NCBI RefSeq assembly: GCF_000317535.1
Contig: NC_019744.1
Location: 62,001-126,000 of the forward strand
DNA: 64,000 nt
Origin: Cylindrospermum stagnale PCC 7417
GTDB lineage: Bacteria; Cyanobacteriota; Cyanobacteriia; Cyanobacteriales; Nostocaceae
Direction of reading: 5' to 3'
Position numbers and translations under genes: made by a program. Below the pieces are notes generated by a model. The model was given only the letters and a program-made list of their open reading frames with translations. It was not told the origin of the DNA and did not search any database. Numbering within the stretch: the first letter of the stretch is position 1; each line of letters opens with the position of its first letter. Of this stretch, positions 35,713-44,015 are shown piece by piece.

Positions 35713-36045
35713 ATGGAATTGTCAGGAAAAATCCCCTCAATTCCTTGCTGTTACCTGATTGAGCTATCTCGTCCGCTTGGTAACGAGAAACATCAAGCTC
35801 GTTATTACTTAGGTTCGTGCGCGAACCTCAAGAAAAGATTTCAGCAGCATCTACAAGGGTCTGGATCAGCATTTACTCGTGCTGCGATAGAACGCGGCAT
35901 CGAATTCAAAATTGTCTATGTGTGGAAGACCTCAAGTAAACAAGAAGCCCGTCAGCTTGAAATTCAACTTAAGCGATATAAGAACCACGCACGATTATTA
36001 AGGAGAGTACAAAATGCCAAAACGAATTCGACAAAAACTAGGTAG
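35713..36045 (+). CDS. GIY-YIG nuclease-superfamily protein
   Basis: 110 residues. The first strand YLIELSRPLG and YYLGSCANLKKRFQQHLQGS follow the GIY-YIG pattern, with helix Arg (KRF) and His, then FKIVYVWKTSSKQEARQLEI with a Glu in the expected catalytic place. Small standalone nuclease, perhaps linked to mobile DNA. Overlaps the next small gene. Confidence 0.75.
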   Translation: MELSGKIPSIPCCYLIELSRPLGNEKHQARYYLGSCANLKKRFQQHLQGSGSAFTRAAIERGIEFKIVYVWKTSSKQEARQLEIQLKRYKNHARLLRRVQNAKTNSTKTR

Positions 36046-36319
36046 ATACCATTTAAGACGTAGATTACGTGGAAAAGTTTTGTTATCAAAGGTTACAAGC
36101 TTTAGTTGCTATCAACATAACCATCAATAAAAAACCTCTACAACTGCAAGGAAATTCATTCGTAATAACAATATTCAACCACCATATGTTATCACAGTAC
36201 TCAAGATATCGGGTAGTGAAGAAAAATTTTTCTTGTCAAACAATGGACTATTTAGTTATAAATATGTCATCGAAAATCACAAATTATTCTCACCAGAAAT
36301 AGCGTCTGTTGCTAGTTAA
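36014..36319 (+). pseudogene. Small basic gene with an in-frame stop
   Basis: ATG 36014, preceded by AGGAG, encodes a very basic 38-residue peptide (PKRIRQKLGRYHLRRRLRGK) ending at TAA 36128-36130. The same frame continues protein-like for 62 codons (RKFIRNNNIQPPYVITVLKI to SPEIASVAS) to TAA 36317. One base change (CAA to TAA) would explain the break. Function unknown; it overlaps the GIY-YIG gene by 32 bp. Confidence 0.5.
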
Positions 36320-36506
36320 AATCAGCTATAATCTAAATCTACTATAGCCTGTCAAATATGGCAGGCTAAAAACGAAAAAGACTTACTTGACCAAGTTTAT
36401 GAATATAGATGACAGTATTATTAATTTTTGATTTCATATAAAATTTTTGATTGATGATTGCCAGGATTTTATTAATTTTTGCAGTTAAACTGATTCAATT
36501 AGCCCT

Positions 36507-37070
36507 CTAACGAGATAAAATTCGTTTTCGCGCTCCAGTAACATTAATACGCATATTGATAACTTCCTTGCTAGCGCGGTAATATTCAACAGCCTCATCT
36601 ATTGTCATTCCAGTTTGAACGATATGGAGGGCAGCTTCTTCTGAAATTAAAAGTGCCGGACCTAACCAGTTTGCTTCATCTTCATATTCTTGGTTAAAAT
36701 TCCGGCATCCGCATTCGTTAAAAACTTCATCTGGCTGGTGTTGAAGGATACCATGACTTATTTCGTGAGAAACATTAGAAGCCTGACGTAGACGGCTGTG
36801 AGCGTCATTGTGAACAATTATTCTTTGCATACCATAAAACACTGTTATCGCAGAAAAACTTTTTATGTCTTTTTCTGTAAAATAGCGAACCTCTTCAGAA
36901 ATTTCATTTTGAAATTCCGACAGTGGAACAATAGGAATTGCTAAATGTTCAGCAAGCTGCCAAGGGCATAAGGGAGCGTGTGGTTTTAGACCAAGCTCTG
37001 CTCGAAACTCCCTGGCATAAGCACTTGCCTCCTTCTTAAAGCCACGACGGAACTTCGCCTTACCTGGCAT
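36507..37070 (-). CDS. ImmA/IrrE-family zinc metallopeptidase (CapP-like)
   Basis: 187 residues with the zinc motif HEISH (SNVSHEISHGILQH) and downstream acidic ligand region (EYEDEANWLGPALLI). Peptidases of this family cleave an HTH partner repressor. Start ATG 37070 is chosen because AGGAGG lies 9 nt upstream; the ATG at 37076 is too close. Directly downstream of the HTH gene. Confidence 0.88.
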   Translation of the reverse strand: MPGKAKFRRGFKKEASAYAREFRAELGLKPHAPLCPWQLAEHLAIPIVPLSEFQNEISEEVRYFTEKDIKSFSAITVFYGMQRIIVHNDAHSRLRQASNVSHEISHGILQHQPDEVFNECGCRNFNQEYEDEANWLGPALLISEEAALHIVQTGMTIDEAVEYYRASKEVINMRINVTGARKRILSR

Positions 37071-37111
37071 AAGCATTTGCCTCCTGACTAAAACCACAGC
37101 GTAATGTCATC

Positions 37112-37468
37112 TCATTGATCCTTGCGAAGTTTCTCGTAAGCAGCTTTGATGACAGCTTCCATTGCAGATGCAGCTTCTGGCGTTAAATGGGGATCTGCAC
37201 GCAAATACGCCGTAATTTTAGCGAGTGGTTCGGATTCGGTTAGAGTATCCTGTTCGCGCTTGATGAAGGAGTCTGCGTTCAGCCCAGACCATGTTAACAA
37301 AGCCGCCATACTGTCTACATCTGGTCGTCTACCTTGCGCGATCCGAGTCAAGGTAGACGCACTAACACCAGATTTTTCGGCAACTTGTTTCCATGTCATA
37401 CGCTTAGACAGCCGTTGGCTGTCTAATGCTGCATAAAAAGCTTCAACATCAAACTGTCCTTTTGCCAT
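37112..37468 (-). CDS. XRE-family HTH repressor (CapH-like)
   Basis: 118 residues with HTH at about residues 22-60 (MTWKQVAEKSGVSASTLTRI) and a helical tail. Start ATG 37468 with GGAGA upstream. Pairs with the peptidase and faces the ubiquitin-like operon. Such HTH/peptidase pairs regulate CBASS and other defence operons, opening them on DNA damage or infection (family knowledge); here that is inferred. Confidence 0.88.
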   Translation of the reverse strand: MAKGQFDVEAFYAALDSQRLSKRMTWKQVAEKSGVSASTLTRIAQGRRPDVDSMAALLTWSGLNADSFIKREQDTLTESEPLAKITAYLRADPHLTPEAASAMEAVIKAAYEKLRKDQ

Positions 37469-37488
37469 TTCATCTCCAATTTCACTCT

Positions 37489-37541
37489 TGCAATTTTAAA
37501 TCATGTGTGCAATATAATGGATAAAATTTCACAAGTGAAAT
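37489..37541 (+). promoter_or_regulatory. Promoter and operator of the ubiquitin-like operon
   Basis: TTGCAA (37489), 18-bp spacer, TATAAT (37513), then ATTTCAC-AA-GTGAAAT (37526-37541), a perfect 7-2-7 inverted repeat where transcription would start. A half-site ATTTCAC recurs at 37480. Position suits repression by the divergent HTH protein. Confidence 0.65.
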
Positions 37542-37566
37542 CAAAAGTCACTTATGCAACAACAAT

Positions 37567-38091
37567 ATGACGAACAATATCGTGGTTGAGCAGATTGAAC
37601 TGGAAGCGTGGGTCAAGCAGCACGGGGCTGTACAACCACCGCTTGCAAAACACTACTTAGTGCGGATTGATGACCGAAGTTACAAAGTAGACGACCCCGT
37701 GATTACGGGAGGGCAGCTGCTTGATGAAGCAAGCAAGAGACCTGTGGATGAGTACCTTATCTTCCAAGTGCTAAACAACGGTCAGTTAGAAGAAATCCGC
37801 CTTGATGAAACCGTTGAACTCAGAAAGCCTGGTATCGAGCGATTCATTACTTGCAAGAGCGATCGCTCCTTCCGTTTTGTCATCGACGGTCGGCGATTTG
37901 AATGGGGAGCGCCAATTATCACAGGGTTAAAGCTGAAGGAACTTGCTGGCGTTGACCTTGCATCCTATGGAGTTTGGCTTGAACTACGTGGTGCAGAAGA
38001 CCGCCCAATTGCCGATAACGAATCTGTCGATTTACAAGCACCAGGAGTCGAGCGATTCTTCACTGGTAAAAAGACTACAACGGAGGGTTAA
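37567..38091 (+). CDS. Multiubiquitin (two tandem ubiquitin-like domains)
   Basis: 174 residues with two beta-grasp repeats of the Multi_ubiq family (about residues 27-92 and 98-168). Each starts FxVRIDxRxY/FRFVIDGRRF-like and ends PGIERFIT / PGVERFFT. The C-terminus is TTTEG, a single terminal Gly. Likely the modifier conjugated or processed by the enzymes encoded next. Confidence 0.85.
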   Translation: MTNNIVVEQIELEAWVKQHGAVQPPLAKHYLVRIDDRSYKVDDPVITGGQLLDEASKRPVDEYLIFQVLNNGQLEEIRLDETVELRKPGIERFITCKSDRSFRFVIDGRRFEWGAPIITGLKLKELAGVDLASYGVWLELRGAEDRPIADNESVDLQAPGVERFFTGKKTTTEG

Positions 38092-38094
38092 GTA

Positions 38095-38475
38095 ATGAGC
38101 TTTTTACCCTCAAACGATCGCCAATACCTGGAAAACAGGGGTTTACCTTTTGAAGAAGTGGTAGATGCCAGTCAAAAGGGCGTTATTTTACGCGAATTTC
38201 AGTTACCACTTGGCCGTTTTGATACTGAACAGGCAGATATCTTAATTCTCTTGCCGAGCGGATACCCAGATGCACCCCCCGATATGTTTTACCTGCTGCC
38301 GTGGGTAAAGCTGGTACAAGGTGCAAAATACCCAAAGGCAGCCGATCAACCACACCAATTTAATGGTCAGAAATGGCAGCGATGGTCGAGACATAATAAC
38401 GAGTGGCGACCTGGTACAGATGGCATATGGACAATGCTCAAACGGATTGAAAATGCTCTGGAGGTGGCTGCTTGA
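38095..38475 (+). CDS. E2-like protein (Prok-E2 family E), no cysteine
   Basis: 126 residues; LILLPSGYPDAPPDMFYLLP matches the E2/UBC core and the family found in bacterial ubiquitin-like operons. The whole protein contains no cysteine, so it cannot form the usual E2 thioester. His/Trp-rich segment (WQRWSRHNNEWRPGTDGIWT) occupies the later core. GGAGG 8 nt before the ATG. Three bp after the multiubiquitin stop. Confidence 0.82.
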   Translation: MSFLPSNDRQYLENRGLPFEEVVDASQKGVILREFQLPLGRFDTEQADILILLPSGYPDAPPDMFYLLPWVKLVQGAKYPKAADQPHQFNGQKWQRWSRHNNEWRPGTDGIWTMLKRIENALEVAA

Positions 38476-39899
38476 ATACTGTAAGCTTGACATTGCAAGA
38501 GCAACACTCAAATTACCTGCACGAATTGCTATTAACCATAGATGGTAAAGAGCGAGCGGCCTATGTCTTGTGTGGACAGGCCGTTATCAATGCCGACCCT
38601 TGGGATGGGCAGCCTCACCAAAAATTCATTTCTTATGAAGTAATACCAGTGCCAGAGGATGAAATTGTTTCTTTCTCTGCCAAACACATTACCTGGAAAA
38701 CGGATTCTTTTGTTCGGGCATTGCAAGCAGCACAAGCGAAAAACCTGACACTAGCCATTTTCCACAGTCATCGAGAAGGCTTGAGAGAATTCTCTATTCA
38801 AGATGATACTAACGAACCAGACTTGATTCAACTGGCACAAAACCGCAACGGCTCAGATACACAGATTTTGAGTGTTATCCTAATGCCGGATGGAAATTTG
38901 GTTGGTCGCCTGTGGGTTAGTTCGCAAGAAGTTATCTCCTTGCGGATGATTCGTGTGATTGGGCAGAAAATCCGTTTGTATTATCCAAACCGGGGGCTGG
39001 GGGTTTCTCCTCCAGCATTCCAGCGACAGGCTTTAGCTTTTGGGGAGGCCCTCAATCAAGACTTATCGATGTTGCGTGTTGGGGTCATTGGTTGCGGCGG
39101 TACAGGAAGTGCGATCGCTATGTTGCTGCCAAAGATGGGTATTCGGAACATTGCACTTTTCGATAAAGACATTGTTGAGGATACAAATTTAAATCGGCTA
39201 CACGGTGCGCGTCAGCCAGATGCTGATGCTATGAGTCCCAAAGTTGAAGTTGTTGCCAAGTCACTTATGGAACTTGGACTTGGTGTTCAAGTGAGAACAT
39301 ATCAAGCTTGGATTGGAGAAGCAGACTGCCGCGATCCCCTGAAAGCGTGCGACGTAATTTTTTGTTGTACTGATGATCATACGGGTCGCCTAATGCTGAA
39401 TAGGTTTGCCTACTACTATGCAACACCTGTATTTGATATGGGTTTAGCAATTGAGGTTTCTCAAGGGGAAACGCCCAATTTTCAGGCTTTGGATGGTCGC
39501 GTCACGGTGCTTGCACCTGCACCAGGACACACCTGTCTATTGTGTCGTGAAGTTATAAATCCTGTTGCTGCAAGGGATGAAGCGTTGAAACGCAGTAATC
39601 CTGATGAGTACGAACGCCGCAAGGCAGAAGCCTACGTTATTGGAGAAGGAAACCCCAGCCCTGCCGTTGTTTTATTTACAACGGAGGTAGCAATTATGGC
39701 GATGCAGGAACTTGTCCACCGCCTTCAGGGTTTCCGTGGTGAGGATGGTGCAGCAGCTCACAGGGTTCGTAAATTCCATCTGACGACTGACCGTAAACCA
39801 GCAGCAATCCCTAATCCCAATTGCCCAGTTTGCGGGACAGCCGGTGCCCAGTGGTGGGGCAGAGGGGATGTTATGCCTTTCCTTAATCTGGTGGAGTAA
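38472..39899 (+). CDS. JAB peptidase-E1 (ThiF) fusion
   Basis: 475 residues. N-terminal JAMM domain with HSHREGLREFSIQDD (HxH, S, D zinc site). Then an E1/ThiF domain with nucleotide loop VGVIGCGGTGSAIAML, FDKDIVEDTNLNRL, and paired CxxC (CLLC and CPVC) for structural zinc. It would both process and adenylate the modifier. TTG start at 38472 overlaps the E2 stop by 4 bp and has GGAGG 7 nt upstream. Confidence 0.9.
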   Translation: MNTVSLTLQEQHSNYLHELLLTIDGKERAAYVLCGQAVINADPWDGQPHQKFISYEVIPVPEDEIVSFSAKHITWKTDSFVRALQAAQAKNLTLAIFHSHREGLREFSIQDDTNEPDLIQLAQNRNGSDTQILSVILMPDGNLVGRLWVSSQEVISLRMIRVIGQKIRLYYPNRGLGVSPPAFQRQALAFGEALNQDLSMLRVGVIGCGGTGSAIAMLLPKMGIRNIALFDKDIVEDTNLNRLHGARQPDADAMSPKVEVVAKSLMELGLGVQVRTYQAWIGEADCRDPLKACDVIFCCTDDHTGRLMLNRFAYYYATPVFDMGLAIEVSQGETPNFQALDGRVTVLAPAPGHTCLLCREVINPVAARDEALKRSNPDEYERRKAEAYVIGEGNPSPAVVLFTTEVAIMAMQELVHRLQGFRGEDGAAAHRVRKFHLTTDRKPAAIPNPNCPVCGTAGAQWWGRGDVMPFLNLVE

Positions 39900-39902
39900 G
39901 GG

Positions 39903-40262
39903 ATGTTTCTTCGCGGTGTAGTTAGACAGTTATTAATCTGGCTGCGTTTTATTCGTCAGCCAGACTTATCAGCACGGATAGTTCCAACACATCCTGCACC
40001 TGAGAATATAAAACCAGGGGAGATTTTAGTCGTTGGTGATGCTGAATATCAGAAATGGGCTTGTTTTCGTTGCCCTGGAGGATGTGGTGAAAATATTTTG
40101 CTGTCTTTGAATCAAAAGCGGCATCCTTGCTGGGCGATCGCCATTGATTCGTTGGGGCGACCAACACTTAATCCTTCTGTTAGGCAGCTTAACGAATGCC
40201 ACTGCCACTTTTGGGTGCGTCAGGGAGTTGTTGAATGGTGCGCTGATTCAGGACAGAAATAA
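39903..40262 (+). CDS. DUF6527-family protein
   Basis: 119 residues, Cys/His-rich (CFRCPGGCGENILLSL, CHCHFWVRQGVVEWC), consistent with a zinc-binding fold. The family is a regular last member of bacterial multiubiquitin operons; biochemical role unknown. Three bp after the E1 stop. Confidence 0.78.
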   Translation: MFLRGVVRQLLIWLRFIRQPDLSARIVPTHPAPENIKPGEILVVGDAEYQKWACFRCPGGCGENILLSLNQKRHPCWAIAIDSLGRPTLNPSVRQLNECHCHFWVRQGVVEWCADSGQK

Positions 40263-40718
40263 ACCTTATAGTCTCGTTTAGCAGAAAAATCCACTTTTTA
40301 CTTACTCCTGGGTAAGCAATATTCCCATTGCATGAATTATTTGCGGAGCAACAACTCTATGACGAAGTGTACATGAATTGAGAGGAGAGCGATCGCTCCC
40401 CTTACCTTGAGTTAATCACCAGACTGAACGATAAACCGTAAAATTACTACTAACTATAGTACGGTTTTCACTAATAGTACAATTGTTCTTTTTAATCAAA
40501 AAGCATTAAAATACAGTGTAATAAAGTGCTACACACTGACATAGTGTGAGTCAATGTCGGCTGAATTCAAATGAATTTGGTTACTAACGATAGGTAATAC
40601 GAGTAAGTTTTTCTGGAAGATATATTTGATTCAAATATTGATGATGGTGGCATATGAAAAGAAATTACCATAGCGCTGCGCTATGAATAGCCCAATTCAG
40701 TAAAGGTAAAAAAAATAG
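40263..40718. other. Intergenic region before CBASS operon
   Basis: No ORF supported. Holds a HIP1-type palindrome at about 40387-40399, a CACACT/AGTGTG stem at about 40530, and a perfect palindrome at 40669. Confidence 0.6.
40669..40685. promoter_or_regulatory. 17-bp palindrome before CBASS operon
   Basis: CATAGCGCTGCGCTATG is an 8-1-8 perfect inverted repeat 33 bp before the CD-NTase start, placed where an operator would be. Confidence 0.45.
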
Positions 40719-41807
40719 ATGTTTCCGCTTATCACACACTTTGAAGAACTGCTCAAGAACATTCAACCACCCCAAGAACGCCTTGATGCAGCACGCGATT
40801 TGCCACCCTTAGTCCGTGAGTACATTGCCAAAAGCAAAGATTTTCCCACTGTCTACCCTCACTCTCGACTTGCAGGCTCATACGCCCAAAAAATGGCAGT
40901 AGGTGATGTTAAAGACGTAGATACCCTAATACGTGTCCCTGGCGATCCAAAGGCAAATGAACCAGAGGCTAAACGATTAATTCAAGACATGAAAAAGTTG
41001 CTTGATGGCTTGCCAAAAGCTTTGGGCTTTGAGGGATATGCAGAAGCGGAAATAGAAGTAGAGCGGGCACGCCGATCCGTCCATGTCTACTTCAAAGGCA
41101 AAGATTTCCACCTAGACTTTGTTCCTTGCATTGCACCAAATGGATTCGAGAGTGTGCTTTACGTCCCAGATCGAGGATTCAATAAGTGGATTGCATCGCA
41201 CCCCATCGGGTATATCAACTTACTCAATGAGCTACAGGAAAAACACGACCACAAAGTTAAACCACTTGGCAAGCTTCTGAAGCACTTCCGTGACTGCCAA
41301 ATGAAAAGCCGCAAACCCAAGAGTTACTGGCTTGGCGCTCTGCTAGTTAATCATATCCAAAAGAACACTTTAGACATGACACAGCCATTGGCAGTTCTAT
41401 TTTACGAGCTTTTGGATGCTATTTACTGCCAATACGATCACCTGCTATATACTAGCAATGTTGCAACCCCAAACCTCTCCGATCCAATCCTTGGTCATAA
41501 CATCTCTTGGAACTGGAGTCGCACCCACTTTGAAACCTTCATGAGACGGATTAATGAGGGACGGGATTGGGCAGCTAAAGCTTTAGAGACTGATGATCGG
41601 GAGAAGGCAATTAAATACTGGCAAAAAATCTTTAAAGAAGAATATTTTCCATCAGAGGTAGAAACCGCTGCGTCTCAATTGGCTAAAGTGGGTTTACCTG
41701 GCAAATCTTACGTCAGCTCTACTGGTTTGATTCTGCCCAGCCAACCTGCTTCTGGTTTATACACTTCAACCATTGCAACCAAGTTTCATGGGATTGACCA
41801 AGGCTGA
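40719..41807 (+). CDS. CBASS CD-NTase (cyclic oligonucleotide synthase)
   Basis: 362 residues, nucleotidyltransferase fold: GSYAQKMAVGDVKDVDTLIR gives the GS motif and two catalytic Asp, and FHLDFVPC the third. On phage sensing it would make a cyclic nucleotide for the SAVED effector downstream. The C-terminus is GIDQG; a terminal Gly suits conjugation by the E2-type partner. Confidence 0.9.
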   Translation: MFPLITHFEELLKNIQPPQERLDAARDLPPLVREYIAKSKDFPTVYPHSRLAGSYAQKMAVGDVKDVDTLIRVPGDPKANEPEAKRLIQDMKKLLDGLPKALGFEGYAEAEIEVERARRSVHVYFKGKDFHLDFVPCIAPNGFESVLYVPDRGFNKWIASHPIGYINLLNELQEKHDHKVKPLGKLLKHFRDCQMKSRKPKSYWLGALLVNHIQKNTLDMTQPLAVLFYELLDAIYCQYDHLLYTSNVATPNLSDPILGHNISWNWSRTHFETFMRRINEGRDWAAKALETDDREKAIKYWQKIFKEEYFPSEVETAASQLAKVGLPGKSYVSSTGLILPSQPASGLYTSTIATKFHGIDQG

Positions 41808-42282
41808 ATATTCTCAATTGAAACCCACTATCAACCTGGGGCTGCAAAACCTACACATATTGCACCGATTTCCTGGGTTCGCTTACAGGCGAGAGCGTGG
41901 GGTAGCTGTATGGCGAGGCACGCTTCAACCCCGTCAGTTTTCCCCAAAATATCGAGTAGCAATCCGCTACAAACTCAGCTCTTACCCAACCGTTAATGTC
42001 ATATCTCCCTCTTTGGCATCACGACCTCCCCATGTTTGGAAAGACGGAACTTTATGCCTCTACTACCCCAAAGAAAAACCGTGGCAGAAAGATATGCTGC
42101 TTGCAAAGACTATCATCCCGTGGACTGCATTATGGTTATATTACTATGAACTGTGGCTAGATACTGGAAAATGGCTCGGACCATCATCACACGCCTCAGA
42201 TTCAAAACTCCAAAGTTGGAGTTCCAATCCCGTTGAAGGGTATTCTATTTTGGAAAAACCGACTGAGCAGCAAACCGCATGA
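41788..42282 (+). CDS. CBASS E2-like protein (short type II)
   Basis: 164 residues. Core PPHVWKDGTLCLYYPKEKPW with the probable catalytic Cys (TLCLYY), then TIIPWTALWLYYYELWLDTG. This is the E2-only protein of short type II CBASS. ATG 41788 used; overlaps the CD-NTase by 20 bp. No E1 is in this operon; the JAB-E1 fusion at 38472 is the nearest. Confidence 0.85.
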   Translation: MGLTKAEYSQLKPTINLGLQNLHILHRFPGFAYRRERGVAVWRGTLQPRQFSPKYRVAIRYKLSSYPTVNVISPSLASRPPHVWKDGTLCLYYPKEKPWQKDMLLAKTIIPWTALWLYYYELWLDTGKWLGPSSHASDSKLQSWSSNPVEGYSILEKPTEQQTA

Positions 42283-43730
42283 CAGAGAGCGAACATTTGA
42301 CTCCCTCACTCCTAGAACCACAGTCTCGTGGTGGTGATATTGCTGAAGGTGGCTTTTCCTTTCAAGAGCAAGTCATGCTTGCTCGCATTCCTGCTTGGCT
42401 AGCTCAGGATGGCTTCACAGCTATGATCCGGGAAGGAATTGGAGATGTAGAGGCAAAGTTTTTTGTACCCGGCCGTGGGTTTGCGATAGAGTTTCTTGAA
42501 GTTAAAGACCATACACTCCAACCATCTAAGTTTTTAAATGAAATTCAACGGTTCCGAGAAGTAGATGCTGGTAGTCCAAACACCTATCACCAATTTATAC
42601 TTGTAGCAGGAGTTTCCAGAGACTTAGAGCCTTTGGTAAATGGATTGCGCCGCGTTCGTAATCCTCAAGATTTTTATGAAGAAAACTCTACAGTCAAAGA
42701 AAATTCTTTCAAAGAGTATACCCGCCTAGTCAAAAAAATTGGCGGCACAGAACAAGATGCCTTTTTCATTTTTGAAAAGGTGATAGTCGAGGCAGATTGG
42801 AACACCGCAAAATCTCATGGCGAAGCTCTTTTTAAGCAGTCTTTGGCTGACAATCTGAGTGAATATGAAGATTTATCTTTTAGAACTTTTGATAATATTT
42901 ATAATCACTTAGGTACATTTATACGACAGCGCAAGAATCAAAATATTACCCGCAAAGAGTTAGAGACAAAACTACGGGAAAAAATTCCTCCCAGTCAACT
43001 ACCAGCCCTCCGTCCCATCCTGATTTACACAGCCATTACCTCTGAAAATAACCCAGAGCATCATGGATTGTGTTTCGATTGGGCCCCTTTTTCTGGTGGT
43101 GAAACTCGTGCGATTGCCCCATCCCAAGAGTGGAATCGCTTACTCATTGAACTACAGGATACTCGAAGCTGGATTGAAAAGTATAGAAATACTAAGCGAA
43201 TCAGGCTTGCTGGCAATCGTCGTCTGGCAGCATGTCTTGCAATAGGATCTGTCTTCTCAGCTGTTAGGGGCTACGCAATTGAAATGGAATACCGTGAAGA
43301 GGTATGGGCAACAGATGCTCATCCCACTCAAGAAACCCCCGTTTATCCTTTGGCTCATCAGATGATAGGCAGAACAGGAACCCGCTTGGTTGTTAGCATA
43401 GGTATTCTTCGAGATATTATTCCTGAAGTCGAAGTTAATCTGGAGAAGTATGGACTCACAGGTGAGCCACTGCTTCACATTAGAGGAGAGCATCCTATTA
43501 CTTCTCCACAACATGCCAACAATGCCGTTGGAGGCATTAAAAAATTAATTGTCAATAACTTAGTGTGCATAGGCGGTAAAGAAATCCATTTATTTTTTGC
43601 TGGGCCTGCTCATCTTGCTCTATTCCTGGGACATCGCTTGGACGCTACAGCACCAGTCACTTGCTACGCATGGGTATCTAATGGTCAATACTCTAAAACA
43701 TTTCAACTCTTTTCAGGAATTTCCAGCTAA
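42279..43730 (+). CDS. CBASS effector: PD-(D/E)xK nuclease fused to SAVED domain (Cap4-like)
   Basis: 483 residues. N-terminal nuclease region (GGFSFQEQVMLARIPAWLAQ, GDVEAKFF, FAIEFLEVKDH giving D...ExK), then a C-terminal SAVED sensor (ending region IHLFFAGPAHLALFLGHRL). Cyclic nucleotide binding would switch on DNA cleavage. Start overlaps the E2 stop by 4 bp. Confidence 0.87.
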   Translation: MTESEHLTPSLLEPQSRGGDIAEGGFSFQEQVMLARIPAWLAQDGFTAMIREGIGDVEAKFFVPGRGFAIEFLEVKDHTLQPSKFLNEIQRFREVDAGSPNTYHQFILVAGVSRDLEPLVNGLRRVRNPQDFYEENSTVKENSFKEYTRLVKKIGGTEQDAFFIFEKVIVEADWNTAKSHGEALFKQSLADNLSEYEDLSFRTFDNIYNHLGTFIRQRKNQNITRKELETKLREKIPPSQLPALRPILIYTAITSENNPEHHGLCFDWAPFSGGETRAIAPSQEWNRLLIELQDTRSWIEKYRNTKRIRLAGNRRLAACLAIGSVFSAVRGYAIEMEYREEVWATDAHPTQETPVYPLAHQMIGRTGTRLVVSIGILRDIIPEVEVNLEKYGLTGEPLLHIRGEHPITSPQHANNAVGGIKKLIVNNLVCIGGKEIHLFFAGPAHLALFLGHRLDATAPVTCYAWVSNGQYSKTFQLFSGISS

Positions 43731-43809
43731 ATTTGCTGAAGCGCTCCTGAATGGTATGTACTGAACTACCATTGGTGTCAACTTAAGCCCAAACCCCTTT
43801 AAAATCTCG

Positions 43810-43830
43810 TTTCCAGCCTCTGGCTGGAAA
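43810..43830. terminator. Hairpin after CBASS operon
   Basis: TTTCCAGCC / GGCTGGAAA, 9-bp stem with 3-nt loop; no T-run, so termination is uncertain. Rest of 43731-44015 shows nothing. Confidence 0.35.
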
Positions 43831-44015
43831 TGCTATTCATTGCGGCTCCCAATGCTGAACTACCCTCCCCTACTTTGCTATCGGGTGGGGACTGCCGCCA
43901 GTTGTTCAGACGTTGCCAGTCGCAACAACTTTAACTTTAGACATAAATTACAAAATATAATCTTTAAGCGCGAGCTTCTTCCCACGAGAAGAATAATTGA
44001 GAATGTATCGCTAAG

